DNA from: Spirochaetaceae bacterium
GTDB taxonomy: Bacteria > Spirochaetota > Spirochaetia > SZUA-6 > Bin103
DNA: 41,459 nucleotides
NCBI GenBank assembly: GCA_028820215.1
Contig: JAPPKD010000309.1
Span: 1-41,459, forward strand
Direction of reading: 5' to 3'
Below the pieces are notes generated by a model that worked only from the letters and a program-made list of their open reading frames with translations, was not told where the DNA came from and ran no database searches. This document shows, in pieces, positions 25,546 through 34,015 of the stretch. A program made the position numbers and the translations under genes. The stretch's first letter is position 1. Each line of letters starts with the position of its first letter.

Positions 25546-28545
25546 TCAGGGCGACCTTACCAGGACGCTGACGACCTGATAGGGCGCGTAGTCGACGGCG
25601 CACGTCCTGCCGTCGACCGGCCGCGGTGCACCGAGTTCCTGCTCGCGGAAGTCGACCAGTGTGACCTGTTCGGCGGGACGGGCCAGCCGCAGCTTCGCGG
25701 AGCCGCGCCGGCCGGCAGTCTCGTGCAGGCGGAGGACGTAGCCGCTGCCGGTCTCGCTGGGCAGGACCCAGGCCGGACACAGCGACCCCTGTTGCTCGAA
25801 GACGAACGGCGAGGGCCTCGCGGCGCCTGATCCGGTCGTCGGCACCGGAGCGAAGAGCGCGTCGGCGGCGTATGCGGTGGCAAGCACCGCGTCGGGGCCG
25901 CTGCCGAGGGTCGCGGGCTCGTGCCGGCCGACCGCGAAGCGGATCGTGTGCCGGCCGACGTCGGCCGCCGGATCCGGGTGCCTGGCCGCCTTGAGCAACG
26001 ACACGCCCAGTTCGCCGTCGGAACACGAGAACCCGTACTTGGCCTCGGTCAGGACCGCCAGGCCGGTGCCGTCGTCGTCGTGGACGGCGGCCCAGCGGCT
26101 GCCGGCCACCTCCCACATCGCCTCGTCTTCCGGCCGGCCGGGAAGCTGCGGGCGCTCGATCGAGCCGAACGGTGCGCCGAAGGTGGCGGTGCGGCCGCGG
26201 TAGCCGGTCGGCAGGTGGTAGCGGAGCAGGCGGTGCTCCTCCTGCCAGTCGACGTCGACCTCGATCAGCAGCCAGCGGCTGCCGGGATCAAGCAGGTAGC
26301 GGACCGTCGCCTGGCTGGAGTCGCCGATGGACGCGCGGCCCGCAAGCACTCCGCGCCGCCCGCGACGCCCGGCGGCGAGCCGCAGGGGGCGGGCGACCGA
26401 TGTCATGGTGGCGGCCGTGTAGTGGTCGATCTCCCAGGCGTCGTAGTTGTGCGGGTCGTCGTGGCCGAGCCGCAGGCCGGCCGCGCCGTTCAGCTCCAGG
26501 CGCCGGCCGTCGACGGCCAGGCCGGCGAGCTGGCCTTCGCCGTCGAACGAAGCCTGCACGATGCCGTTGTCGAGCCGCGTCGGGTCCGCAGCCACGGCGG
26601 CGTGGCTGCCGGGCGCCTCGGCCAGCGGGGCGGTGCCGAGCGGCGGCAGGTCCAGGAGCAGGTCGCGATCGGCCAGGTACACGCGGCGGTGCACGGGCAG
26701 CGGGTTGAACGCGACGGCATCGCCGCCGTTCGCCAGCTCGGCCGCCGTGGCCTCTTCCTCGCGGGACAGGATGCGGGCGAACTCGGCCTCCAGGTCTTCG
26801 TACACGCGGGCGATCGAGCTGCCGGGAAGGGCATCGTGGAATTGTCCGAACAGCACGCGCAGCCACGCCTGCTCGCCGAGCGGCGCGCCGCCGTCGGCCA
26901 CGCGCAGCGCCTCACGGGTCTGCAGCGCCACCTCGCACGCCCGGTAGAGCCGCTTGTATTCGGCCTGCGAGGTGAGCACGCCGCGGTGCGCCTCCATGTA
27001 GAGCTCGCCCTGGAAGACCGGCAGGCGGTCGCGCACCCGCGCAAGCTCGGCGAAGAAGGAGGCACTGGTCCGCCACGTGTGGCGCGGGGAGCCGGCCAGA
27101 TCCCGGAAGCGCCGCGCGCGCTCGGCCTCCGCTTCGCTCGGGCCGCCGCCGCCGTCGCCCAGGCCGGTGCCGATCAGGAGCGCGTCATGGACGTCGAGCT
27201 GACGGTGACGGCGGAGCGCCCGGCGGTTCTCTTCCAGCCGGACCTGGCCGTTGTAGCCGGTGGTGGCCAGGTGGGCGACGACCTCGCTCTCGCCGTCCGA
27301 GCCGCGCCACACGAAGCTGCTGTACGGGAACCGCGACACCTGTGACCAGGTGATCTTGGTCGTGTAGAAGCCGCTGATGCCCGCCAGGCGCAGGATCTGC
27401 GGCAGGCAGTTGCTGTAGCCGAAGACGTCGGGAATCCAGTACACCTCGCTCGGCGCGCCGGTGAACGCGGCGATGAAACGGTTGCCGTACACGGCGCTGC
27501 GCGCCAGCGCCTCGCCTGCCGGCATGTTCACGTCGGGCTCGACCTCGAAGCCGCCCATCAGCTCCCACCGGCCGGCGGCGATCTGGCGTCTTATCTGCGG
27601 GATCAGGGCCGGCGCATCCTCCTGGACCGCGCGGTACACCGCGGGCGTGCTGTGGGCGAAGACCATCTCCGGGTAGGCATCCAGCATGCGGAGCTGGGTG
27701 GCGAAGGAGTGGACGTTCTTGTGCCGCGTCGCGAATTCCGGCCACAGCCAGACGACGTCGATGTGCGCGTGGCCGATGAGCGCCGCCTCCGGCTGCCAGG
27801 ATTCGGCGGGCAGCTCGGCGAGGAGCGCCTTCGCCGCCGCGCGCATCGCCTCCACCCCGCCCGAGACCCAGGCGTCACAGCATGTGTCGATGCCGCGCAT
27901 GAGCCGGCGCAGCAACGGCGAGACGTCGTCGAACGCCGGCCGGTACCCGTGGCCGGTCGCGTCGACGGCCGCGTCCTCGTCCCCGATCAGGAGGTCGGCG
28001 AGCTGCCGGAGCGCGTCCAGGTCCCACTTCAGGTCCCAGGCGGCGGGGTCGCGGATGCGCAGCTCGGCGAAGTCGAAGCGCAGCCCGTACGGGCCGATCG
28101 GCTCCGGGAGCGGTGAGGCCCAGATGCCGGTCTGCCAGGTGGCGGTGTCCAGGTAGAGGACGGCCGAGCCATCGGGGAGCGGGCAGGTCGGATGGCCCGG
28201 ATCCAGGCCCGCCCACGGCACGCCGTCGATGAACACGGTCGTCTCCCCCTGGCATTTCCAGCGCAGGAAGCTCCGGCCGCGCTCGCCCTCCAGGGCGTCC
28301 GGAATCCGCACGCGAAACCACCGGTGCGACCAGCCGCCGTGCGGGGCGCCGAAGTGCTCGCCGGGAGTGACGGGGGCATAGGCGAGGGAGGCGGCCTGAC
28401 CGCCGTCGAGCATCTCGTCCGTCACCGGGCTTCCTTCCACGGCCAGAAGCTCGCGCCGGGCCCAGATCGAGCGGTCCACGTTCGCCTGGATGCGAGCCAG
28501 GCGGTCCGCCACGAGCTGCGGAAGCGGGTTGAGGCGGCGGCTCAT
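25546..28545 (-). CDS. Glycoside hydrolase family 38 alpha-mannosidase
   Basis: A 999-residue alpha-mannosidase that removes alpha-linked mannose from glycans; no signal peptide is evident, so it is probably cytoplasmic. The order is an N-terminal beta-sandwich (about 1-240), the catalytic domain, then C-terminal beta domains. Metal ligands are in GHAHIDVVWLWP (His261 and Asp263) and the nucleophile is Asp373 (WIPDVFGYS), 110 residues later, as in known GH38 enzymes. The length is normal. The start lies 3 bp after the HepT-like stop, suggesting the enzyme is the third gene of the MntA/HepT operon. Confidence 0.95.
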   Translation of the reverse strand: MSRRLNPLPQLVADRLARIQANVDRSIWARRELLAVEGSPVTDEMLDGGQAASLAYAPVTPGEHFGAPHGGWSHRWFRVRIPDALEGERGRSFLRWKCQGETTVFIDGVPWAGLDPGHPTCPLPDGSAVLYLDTATWQTGIWASPLPEPIGPYGLRFDFAELRIRDPAAWDLKWDLDALRQLADLLIGDEDAAVDATGHGYRPAFDDVSPLLRRLMRGIDTCCDAWVSGGVEAMRAAAKALLAELPAESWQPEAALIGHAHIDVVWLWPEFATRHKNVHSFATQLRMLDAYPEMVFAHSTPAVYRAVQEDAPALIPQIRRQIAAGRWELMGGFEVEPDVNMPAGEALARSAVYGNRFIAAFTGAPSEVYWIPDVFGYSNCLPQILRLAGISGFYTTKITWSQVSRFPYSSFVWRGSDGESEVVAHLATTGYNGQVRLEENRRALRRHRQLDVHDALLIGTGLGDGGGGPSEAEAERARRFRDLAGSPRHTWRTSASFFAELARVRDRLPVFQGELYMEAHRGVLTSQAEYKRLYRACEVALQTREALRVADGGAPLGEQAWLRVLFGQFHDALPGSSIARVYEDLEAEFARILSREEEATAAELANGGDAVAFNPLPVHRRVYLADRDLLLDLPPLGTAPLAEAPGSHAAVAADPTRLDNGIVQASFDGEGQLAGLAVDGRRLELNGAAGLRLGHDDPHNYDAWEIDHYTAATMTSVARPLRLAAGRRGRRGVLAGRASIGDSSQATVRYLLDPGSRWLLIEVDVDWQEEHRLLRYHLPTGYRGRTATFGAPFGSIERPQLPGRPEDEAMWEVAGSRWAAVHDDDGTGLAVLTEAKYGFSCSDGELGVSLLKAARHPDPAADVGRHTIRFAVGRHEPATLGSGPDAVLATAYAADALFAPVPTTGSGAARPSPFVFEQQGSLCPAWVLPSETGSGYVLRLHETAGRRGSAKLRLARPAEQVTLVDFREQELGAPRPVDGRTCAVDYAPYQVVSVLVRSP

Positions 28546-28548
28546 CGG

Positions 28549-29013
28549 CTACTCGGTCACCTCGACCGACCCCAGGAATGCTTCCAGGTCGCGGGCCATG
28601 GGTCGGCGCGCCGCCCGTGCGTCTTCAAGGACGATGCGCAGCCTGCGTACATCGAGCCCGCGCGCGTAGGCGTGTCTGAACACATGGCGAAACCCGCGCA
28701 ACGAGTCGAGCAACGCTCGTGTCTCGGCCGAAATGACGCCCTGGCGTATCCCCGGCACGGCTATCGTCATCCGTCTGAGCAACTCGGCATGGTACCCGCC
28801 ATCCGGTGCGACGTTGTTCTCGAAGGCATCCGCTACGACCTTGAACAGGTCCTCGATCGCGCCGTACAGGTTGTGCAGTTGGTACGCCAGACTCTCCATG
28901 CCGGCCACGCCGCCGATGGGCTCGCGCTCATCGATGAGACCGTAGATGCGCTCGATCTGCTGGAGCTGAGCGCGCACATCCGCCGCCAACACTAGGTAGC
29001 GGGACTCTTCCAT
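28549..29013 (-). CDS. hepT: HepT-like toxin of an MntA/HepT module
   Basis: A 154-residue, mostly helical HEPN-type protein. The RNase motif RX4HXY is present as Arg109, His114 and Tyr116 (RHVFRHAY). It overlaps the end of the nucleotidyltransferase gene by 22 bp, the known arrangement for type VII modules in which MntA AMPylates HepT near this motif. The toxin's RNA target is unknown. It lies 3 bp before the GH38 gene on the same strand. Confidence 0.82.
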   Translation of the reverse strand: MEESRYLVLAADVRAQLQQIERIYGLIDEREPIGGVAGMESLAYQLHNLYGAIEDLFKVVADAFENNVAPDGGYHAELLRRMTIAVPGIRQGVISAETRALLDSLRGFRHVFRHAYARGLDVRRLRIVLEDARAARRPMARDLEAFLGSVEVTE

Positions 29014-29345
29014 TGCAGACCGTCACGCGTGATGGCAGCGGCGAAGTGGCAGCCGTCCAGATCGACCAGGTCGACCACGCGGCACAGACCATCCTCAAGA
29101 TAGCTCTTGAGGTCGAAATACGAGCGGGGTGCTACCGGGGGAATGGCGAGATCAACGTCCGACCGATCGTCGAAGGCTCCGGGACGCAGGATGGAACCGA
29201 AGATGGTGGCCTCCGGAAGGGCAATCGGCGCGGCGGCAAGCAGGTCGAGCAGACGCGCCAACGTGGCTTGTCGACGGCGCTCCTGTTCCTTCCGCTTCTG
29301 TCTCAACGCGCGATCCAGCACCGCGGTTGAGAATCGTGCCGCCAT
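28992..29345 (-). CDS. mntA: MntA-like minimal nucleotidyltransferase antitoxin
   Basis: A 117-residue minimal nucleotidyltransferase. The catalytic pattern is Gly50-Ser51, then Asp63-x-Asp65 (GSILRPGAFDDRSDVDLA). In MntA-HepT pairs it adds AMP to the toxin. ATG 29345 has GAGG five bases upstream and is preferred over an upstream start that would extend into the promoter-like region. Confidence 0.85.
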   Translation of the reverse strand: MAARFSTAVLDRALRQKRKEQERRRQATLARLLDLLAAAPIALPEATIFGSILRPGAFDDRSDVDLAIPPVAPRSYFDLKSYLEDGLCRVVDLVDLDGCHFAAAITRDGLQWKSPAT

Positions 29346-29361
29346 GGTAGCCTCAACCCTG

Positions 29362-29367
29362 ACTATA
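29362..29367 (-). promoter_or_regulatory. Candidate -10 box of the MntA/HepT operon
   Basis: TATAGT on the minus strand lies 16 bases before the MntA start, in the short gap after the broken vapC. No good -35 at the right distance was seen, so support is weak. Confidence 0.25.
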
Positions 29368-29386
29368 CTGTGACCTCCGCCTGCGT

Positions 29387-29535
29387 TCACCAAACGGCAA
29401 GCACCGGGCAGTTCCTGATCATGTCGTTAGGGGTCGCGACCGACATGCCATGCACGATCGCCTGGGCGACGACCCGCTCGAACGGGTCCCGGTGGGCCAG
29501 CCATAGAACGTGACCGTGTCGAGCATGAGCTTCAT
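29387..29535 (-). pseudogene. Broken vapC (PIN toxin remnant)
   Basis: The first seven codons read MKLMLDT, the normal start of a Phd-linked VapC. A frame change then occurs; in the shifted frame the sequence reads HVLWLAHRDPF followed by ERVVAQAIVHGMSVA, and ends NCPVLAVW. This joins the first strand directly to the C-terminal part. About 70 middle codons, including the second acidic site, are gone, so the toxin is dead. It lies 16 bp after its antitoxin. Confidence 0.8.
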
Positions 29536-29551
29536 TGCGTGACGGCGGCGC

Positions 29552-29803
29552 TCAATCCGTTCGGGCCTCGAAGGATTCGAGCACATGCTCCGGAAGCGGA
29601 TCGAAGAACGATTCCGGCACCTCCGCAAGCCCCTTGCCAAGCCCTACCGGCCGCGGCCGGTCCATCGGCTGCTCAATGGGCCGAATCTCGGCAACGGGAC
29701 GATTGCGGCGACACAGGATGATCCGGTCGCCTTCGGCCAGTTTGGCGATGTGTGCGGACAGGTGCGTCTTCGCCTCCTGCATGTCGATCCTGGTCGTAGA
29801 CAC
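29552..29803 (-). CDS. Phd-type antitoxin without an intact toxin
   Basis: An 83-residue Phd/YefM antitoxin. QEAKTHLSAHIAKLAEG and IILCRRNRPVAEIRPI match the family. GTG 29803 is chosen because it gives the usual N-terminus (VSTTRIDMQEAK); an ATG seven codons on is possible. It starts 11 bp after zwf and is intact, while the adjacent VapC is broken, so it may be a relic or an antidote to related toxins. Confidence 0.85.
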   Translation of the reverse strand: MSTTRIDMQEAKTHLSAHIAKLAEGDRIILCRRNRPVAEIRPIEQPMDRPRPVGLGKGLAEVPESFFDPLPEHVLESFEARTD

Positions 29804-29814
29804 AGGCTGCCGGC

Positions 29815-31407
29815 TTACAGCTCGACGTTGCCGCCGGAGTCGCTGAGGGAGGGCATCGGCGTGCGCCAGCCGTAGCCGGGGCGGCGGAACAGGCTGGAGG
29901 CGGCAGCCGGTCCCCAACTTCCGGCCGGGTAGCCGTGCAGGGGGATGCCGGGATGCTCGTCCCACGCCTTCAGGATCGGGTTCACGAACTCCCAGCACGA
30001 CTCGATCGCGTCGGCGCGCGCGTACAGCGTGGCGTCGCCCGTGATGCCGTCCAGCAGCAGCCGTTCGTAGGCGTCCGGCAGGTAGGTGTCGGCCAGGTCG
30101 GCGTAGCGAAAGTGCATCCCCACCTGCTGCACGTCGAAGCCGGCGCCCGGCAGCTTGACATTGCAGCGGAGCTGGATCGCCTCGTCCGGCTGGATGCGGA
30201 TGATCAGCTTGCTGGCATCGGCCGCGGCGGCCGAGACGGCGTGGCGGCCGTAGCCCCCGGGGTCCGGCGCGCCCTCGGTCACGGACGCCGGCGGTGTGCC
30301 GAACAGGTGGTGCGGGACCTGCTTGAAGTGGATGACCACCTCCGTCACCCGCGCCGGCAGCCGTTTGCCGGTGCGGACCAGGAACGGCACCCCCGCCCAG
30401 CGCCGGTTGTCGATGTGGAAGCGCAGCGCCACGTAGGTCTCCGTGCGCGACCCGGCCGGCACGCCCGGCTCCTCGCGATAGCCGGGCATGGCGCCGTCGG
30501 TGGTCAGTGATCCCGTGTACTGGCCGCGCACGACGTCCTGTGACACCTGCGACGGCGCGATCGGACGCAGCGAGTCGAACACCTTGACCGTCTCGTTGCG
30601 CACCGCGCTCGGCCGGAAGTGCGCCGGCGGCTCCATGGCGATCATGCCCACCACCTGCAGCAGGTGGTTCTGGAACATGTCGCGCAGCGCGCCCGATCCG
30701 TCGTAGTAGCCGCCGCGCCCTTCGACCCCCACCTGCTCGGCGGCGGTGATCTCCACCCGGTCGATCGTGGCGCGGTTCCAGAGCGGCTCCCACACCTCGT
30801 TCGCGAAGCGCAGGACCAGCACGTTCTGGACCGTCTCCTTCCCCAGGTAGTGATCGATCCGGTAGATCTGACGCTCCGTGAACCAGGTGTGCAGCCGCTC
30901 GTTCAGCGCGCGGGCCGACTTCAGGTCATAGCCGAACGGCTTCTCGACGATCAGGCGCCGCCACGCGCCGTCCCGCTGCTCGGCCAGGCCGGCGCCGGCC
31001 AGCCCGCCGGCGATCGGCTCGAACAAGCTTGGCGGCGTCGCCAGGTAGTAGAGGATGTTGCCCCCGGTGCCGGCCTCGTCCGACACGGCGCGCAGCCGCT
31101 CGGCCAGCTTCCCGTACTCGGACGCGGATCCGGTATCGAGTTGCTGGTAGTGCAGGGCGCCGAGAAAGCGCGCCCGGTCGGCCGCCGGCTCGTCACCGGC
31201 GCCGGCCAGCTCCTCGGCCATCCGGTTCCGGAACTGCTCGTCGCTCATGCCGGTGCGGCCGGCGCCGATCACGGCGAACCGCGCAGGCAGCAGTCCTCGC
31301 CGGGACAGGTCGTAGAGTCCGGGGATCAGCTTGCGCGCGGTGAGGTCGCCCGACGCGCCGAAGATCACGATCGTGCAGGCGGACGCCTGCTCCGTTGCGG
31401 TTGTCAT
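29815..31407 (-). CDS. zwf: Glucose-6-phosphate 1-dehydrogenase
   Basis: Cytoplasmic enzyme of 530 residues that oxidises glucose-6-phosphate with NADP, the first step of the oxidative pentose phosphate (and Entner-Doudoroff) route. The N-terminal coenzyme motif GASGDLTARKL (from residue 17), EKPFGYDL and the active-site RIDHYLGKE are all present. It is slightly longer than the usual 480-510. ATG 31407 has GAGG upstream. It lies 14 bp after a small membrane protein gene and 11 bp before a Phd antitoxin gene. Confidence 0.97.
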   Translation of the reverse strand: MTTATEQASACTIVIFGASGDLTARKLIPGLYDLSRRGLLPARFAVIGAGRTGMSDEQFRNRMAEELAGAGDEPAADRARFLGALHYQQLDTGSASEYGKLAERLRAVSDEAGTGGNILYYLATPPSLFEPIAGGLAGAGLAEQRDGAWRRLIVEKPFGYDLKSARALNERLHTWFTERQIYRIDHYLGKETVQNVLVLRFANEVWEPLWNRATIDRVEITAAEQVGVEGRGGYYDGSGALRDMFQNHLLQVVGMIAMEPPAHFRPSAVRNETVKVFDSLRPIAPSQVSQDVVRGQYTGSLTTDGAMPGYREEPGVPAGSRTETYVALRFHIDNRRWAGVPFLVRTGKRLPARVTEVVIHFKQVPHHLFGTPPASVTEGAPDPGGYGRHAVSAAAADASKLIIRIQPDEAIQLRCNVKLPGAGFDVQQVGMHFRYADLADTYLPDAYERLLLDGITGDATLYARADAIESCWEFVNPILKAWDEHPGIPLHGYPAGSWGPAAASSLFRRPGYGWRTPMPSLSDSGGNVEL

Positions 31408-31421
31408 GGCACCTCGCCTCG

Positions 31422-31856
31422 CTACCGGTCGCGGCCGCCCCGCAGCAGGGACACGCCGATGGCCCCGAGCAGTGGCGGCAACGCGGCGTCGATGATCATC
31501 CACGTCAGCGATACCGCCGCGGCCGGCACCGCCGTGTACGCGGGACTGAGGAGGTTGAACCAGTTCCAATAGAACATGATTCCCACGGACAGCAGCCCGT
31601 AGAACAGCGTATTGGCGACGAGAAACTCACGGGTGACCGCGCCGCCGCCGCTCTTACCGCCGGCGGCGCGCTTGCGCAGGTAGGCGAACACCAGGCCCAT
31701 CGCGATCGTGACCGCCCTCAGCACGTCCAGGACGTCCCAGAACCGGCTGTACGGCGCGTCCTCCGTGGAGACGTGATAGAGCGGCTCGATCACGAAGTGG
31801 ACCGCCACCAGGACCGCCGTGGCGACGAAGACTGCGCCGCCGATGCGCGGGATCAT
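31422..31856 (-). CDS. Small multi-spanning membrane protein, unknown function
   Basis: A 144-residue protein with about four hydrophobic helices (roughly residues 5-25, 43-62, 77-98, 108-135) and a Lys/Gly-rich cytoplasmic loop in between. No family is recognised. ATG 31856 has a strong GGAGGT five bases upstream. It lies 14 bp before zwf on the same strand and is divergent from the nitroreductase gene. Confidence 0.7.
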   Translation of the reverse strand: MIPRIGGAVFVATAVLVAVHFVIEPLYHVSTEDAPYSRFWDVLDVLRAVTIAMGLVFAYLRKRAAGGKSGGGAVTREFLVANTLFYGLLSVGIMFYWNWFNLLSPAYTAVPAAAVSLTWMIIDAALPPLLGAIGVSLLRGGRDR

Positions 31857-31970
31857 GTGCGACCTCCGCCGCTACTGTGGGTTCCGCCATCGAGCCTCGT
31901 CAACACGGGCGTCGGCGTGGGCCGGTATCCGCCGCGTGATATGGTCCGTCCCCCGTCAAGGAGACCGCAC

Positions 31971-32009
31971 ATGCTCAAGCACCGTTTCGGGATCGGGCCG
32001 GCCCCATGA
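31971..32009 (+). CDS. Twelve-codon leader peptide overlapping the nitroreductase start
   Basis: A tiny frame, MLKHRFGIGPAP, with an excellent AAGGAGA ribosome site (31958-31964) six bases before its ATG. Its stop TGA overlaps the nitroreductase ATG as ATGA. The nitroreductase has no ribosome site of its own, so the leader may deliver ribosomes to it. It could also be the true N-terminus separated by a frameshift. Confidence 0.5.
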   Translation: MLKHRFGIGPAP

Positions 32010-32620
32010 GCCGCCCGGACAACCCCCGCGTCGCCTCGGCGCAGGTGCACCCGCTGCTCATCGACCGCTGGTCGCCGCGCTCGTTCGCGCCCGATCCCTT
32101 GAGCGACGACGAGATCGCCTCCCTGTTCGAAGGCGCCCGCTGGTCGCCGTCGTCCTTCAACGGCCAGCCGTGGCTGTTTCTCTACGAGACCGACGGCGCC
32201 GACCGGCCGGTGTTCGACTCGATCCTGATGCCCCGCAACCGTCAGTGGGCGGCCAGGGCGCCGTTGCTGGGGTTCATCTTCGCCAACACGCGGACCCCTG
32301 ACGGGCGCGAGCCGCGCACCGCGCAGTTCGACACCGGCGCCGCCTGGATGGCGCTGGCGCTGCAGGCGCAGGCGCTAGGCATCTACACCCATGCGATGGC
32401 CGGCATCGACCGCGACGCAGCGCACGAGCGGCTGGGCGTGAGCGCGGAGCGCTACACCGTGATGTGCGCCTTCGCCGCCGGCCGGTTGGGACCCCGCGAC
32501 GCGCTGCCGGCCGAGCTGCGGGAACGCGAGCGGCCCAGTGACCGCAAGTCGCTGGCCGAGATCGCCCACAGAGGCACTCTCGAGCGTTCGCGTGAACCCC
32601 GCGCCGGTGCGCTAAAATAA
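32006..32620 (+). CDS. Nitroreductase-family FMN-dependent oxidoreductase
   Basis: A 204-residue flavin oxidoreductase. The N-terminal RWSPRSFAPDPLSDDEI and EGARWSPSSFNGQPWLF blocks are FMN-phosphate and flavin-ring contacts of the family. DTGAAWMALALQAQALGI follows, with a C-terminal Arg/Glu-rich tail. It likely reduces nitro or quinone compounds; the natural substrate is unknown. The ATG overlaps the leader ORF stop. It ends 7 bp before the M20 peptidase gene. Confidence 0.88.
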   Translation: MSRPDNPRVASAQVHPLLIDRWSPRSFAPDPLSDDEIASLFEGARWSPSSFNGQPWLFLYETDGADRPVFDSILMPRNRQWAARAPLLGFIFANTRTPDGREPRTAQFDTGAAWMALALQAQALGIYTHAMAGIDRDAAHERLGVSAERYTVMCAFAAGRLGPRDALPAELRERERPSDRKSLAEIAHRGTLERSREPRAGALK

Positions 32621-32627
32621 GAACGCA

Positions 32628-34004
32628 ATGTCCGATCATCTGAAGCTGCTCACCGATAACCGCGACCGCTACGTCGCCGAGCTGCGCGAGTTCGTGCGCA
32701 TCCCCAGCATCTCCTCGCTCCCCGACCACCAGGACGACGTGCGCGCCGCCGCAACCTGGGTGCGCGACCGGCTCACCCGCGCCGGGCTCGAGCACGCCGA
32801 GATCCTGGAGACCGGCGCCCAGCCGGCCGTGTACGCCGACCACCTGCACGCGCCCGGCGCGCCGACCGTCCTGATCTACGCCCACTTCGACGTGCAGCCG
32901 GCCCTCCGCTCCGACGGCTGGAACGCCGATCCGTTCGACCCGGTGCTGGACGGCGACCGCGTCTACGGGCGCGGCTCCTCTGACGACAAGGGCAACCTGC
33001 TGGTCCCGGTGCAGGCGGTGGAGGCGCTGCTGGCCGACGGCGGGTCGCTGCCCGTGAACGTCAAGTTCCTGCTGGAAGGCCAGGAGGAGATCGGCAGCCC
33101 GACGATGGATCCGTTCGTCGCCGAGCACGCCGAACGCCTGGCCTGCGACCTGGTCGTCAGCGCCGACGGCTCGCAGTGGAGCGAGACCGAGCCCGGGCTG
33201 TGGCTGAGCCTGCGCGGCCTGTGCTCGCTGCAGATCGACGTGACCGGGCCAGCGCGCGACGTGCACTCCGGCACCTACGGCGGCACCATCCACAACCCCA
33301 TCCACGCGCTGGTGCACATCCTGGACTCGATGCGCGGCGCGGACGGCACGGTGCTGGTGGACGGCTTCTTCGACGGCGTGCCCGAGCTGTCCGACGCCGC
33401 GCGGGCCGAACTCGACCGCGTCCCCTTCGACGAGCGGAGCTTCCTGGACTCGCTGGGCTCGCAGGGTCTGTTCGGGGAACCCGGCTACGGCACGCGGGCG
33501 CGGCAGTGGCGGCGTCCGACACTGGAGATCAACGGCATCTGGGGAGGCTTCCAGGGCGACGGGGTCAAGACCGTCCTGCCGAGCCAGGCGCACGCCAAGA
33601 TCACCTGCCGCCTGGTCGGCGACCAGGACCCCGCCAGGGTCAGGGAGGCGATCGCCTCCCACGTGCGCCGGCACGCCGACCCTGCCGCCCACGTCGAGGT
33701 GCGGTCGCTGGGCTCGGCCGGCATGCCGTACACCATCCCCACCGGCCATCCGGGCAACCAGGCCGCGCGCGCCGTGCTGGCCGAGCTGTACGGCACCGAG
33801 CCGTACGCGATCGCATCCGGCGGCAGCATCCCGATCCTGAACATGTTCGAGCGCTACCTGGGAGCCAAGACCGTGATCTTCGCGTTCGCCCTGGAGGACG
33901 AGGGCGCGCACGGTCCGAACGAGTTCTTCCGCCTGGCAAGCTACGAGCGGGGCAAGGTGGCCTACTGCCGCCTGCTCGACTGCCTGTCCGGGCTGGCGGC
34001 GTGA
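32628..34004 (+). CDS. M20 family dipeptidase/metallopeptidase
   Basis: A 458-residue zinc exopeptidase of the M20 (CNDP-like) family. Metal-site residues are His86 and Asp88 (AHFDVQP), Asp119/Asp120 in GRGSSDDKGN and the catalytic/ligand Glu pair at 153-154 (EGQEEIGSP). A lid domain lies in the middle (about 215-330). The length is typical for carnosinase-like dipeptidases. No signal peptide, so likely cytoplasmic, acting on imported peptides. The ribosome site is weak (AAGAA). Confidence 0.94.
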   Translation: MSDHLKLLTDNRDRYVAELREFVRIPSISSLPDHQDDVRAAATWVRDRLTRAGLEHAEILETGAQPAVYADHLHAPGAPTVLIYAHFDVQPALRSDGWNADPFDPVLDGDRVYGRGSSDDKGNLLVPVQAVEALLADGGSLPVNVKFLLEGQEEIGSPTMDPFVAEHAERLACDLVVSADGSQWSETEPGLWLSLRGLCSLQIDVTGPARDVHSGTYGGTIHNPIHALVHILDSMRGADGTVLVDGFFDGVPELSDAARAELDRVPFDERSFLDSLGSQGLFGEPGYGTRARQWRRPTLEINGIWGGFQGDGVKTVLPSQAHAKITCRLVGDQDPARVREAIASHVRRHADPAAHVEVRSLGSAGMPYTIPTGHPGNQAARAVLAELYGTEPYAIASGGSIPILNMFERYLGAKTVIFAFALEDEGAHGPNEFFRLASYERGKVAYCRLLDCLSGLAA

Positions 34005-34015
34005 GAGGAGAGAAC

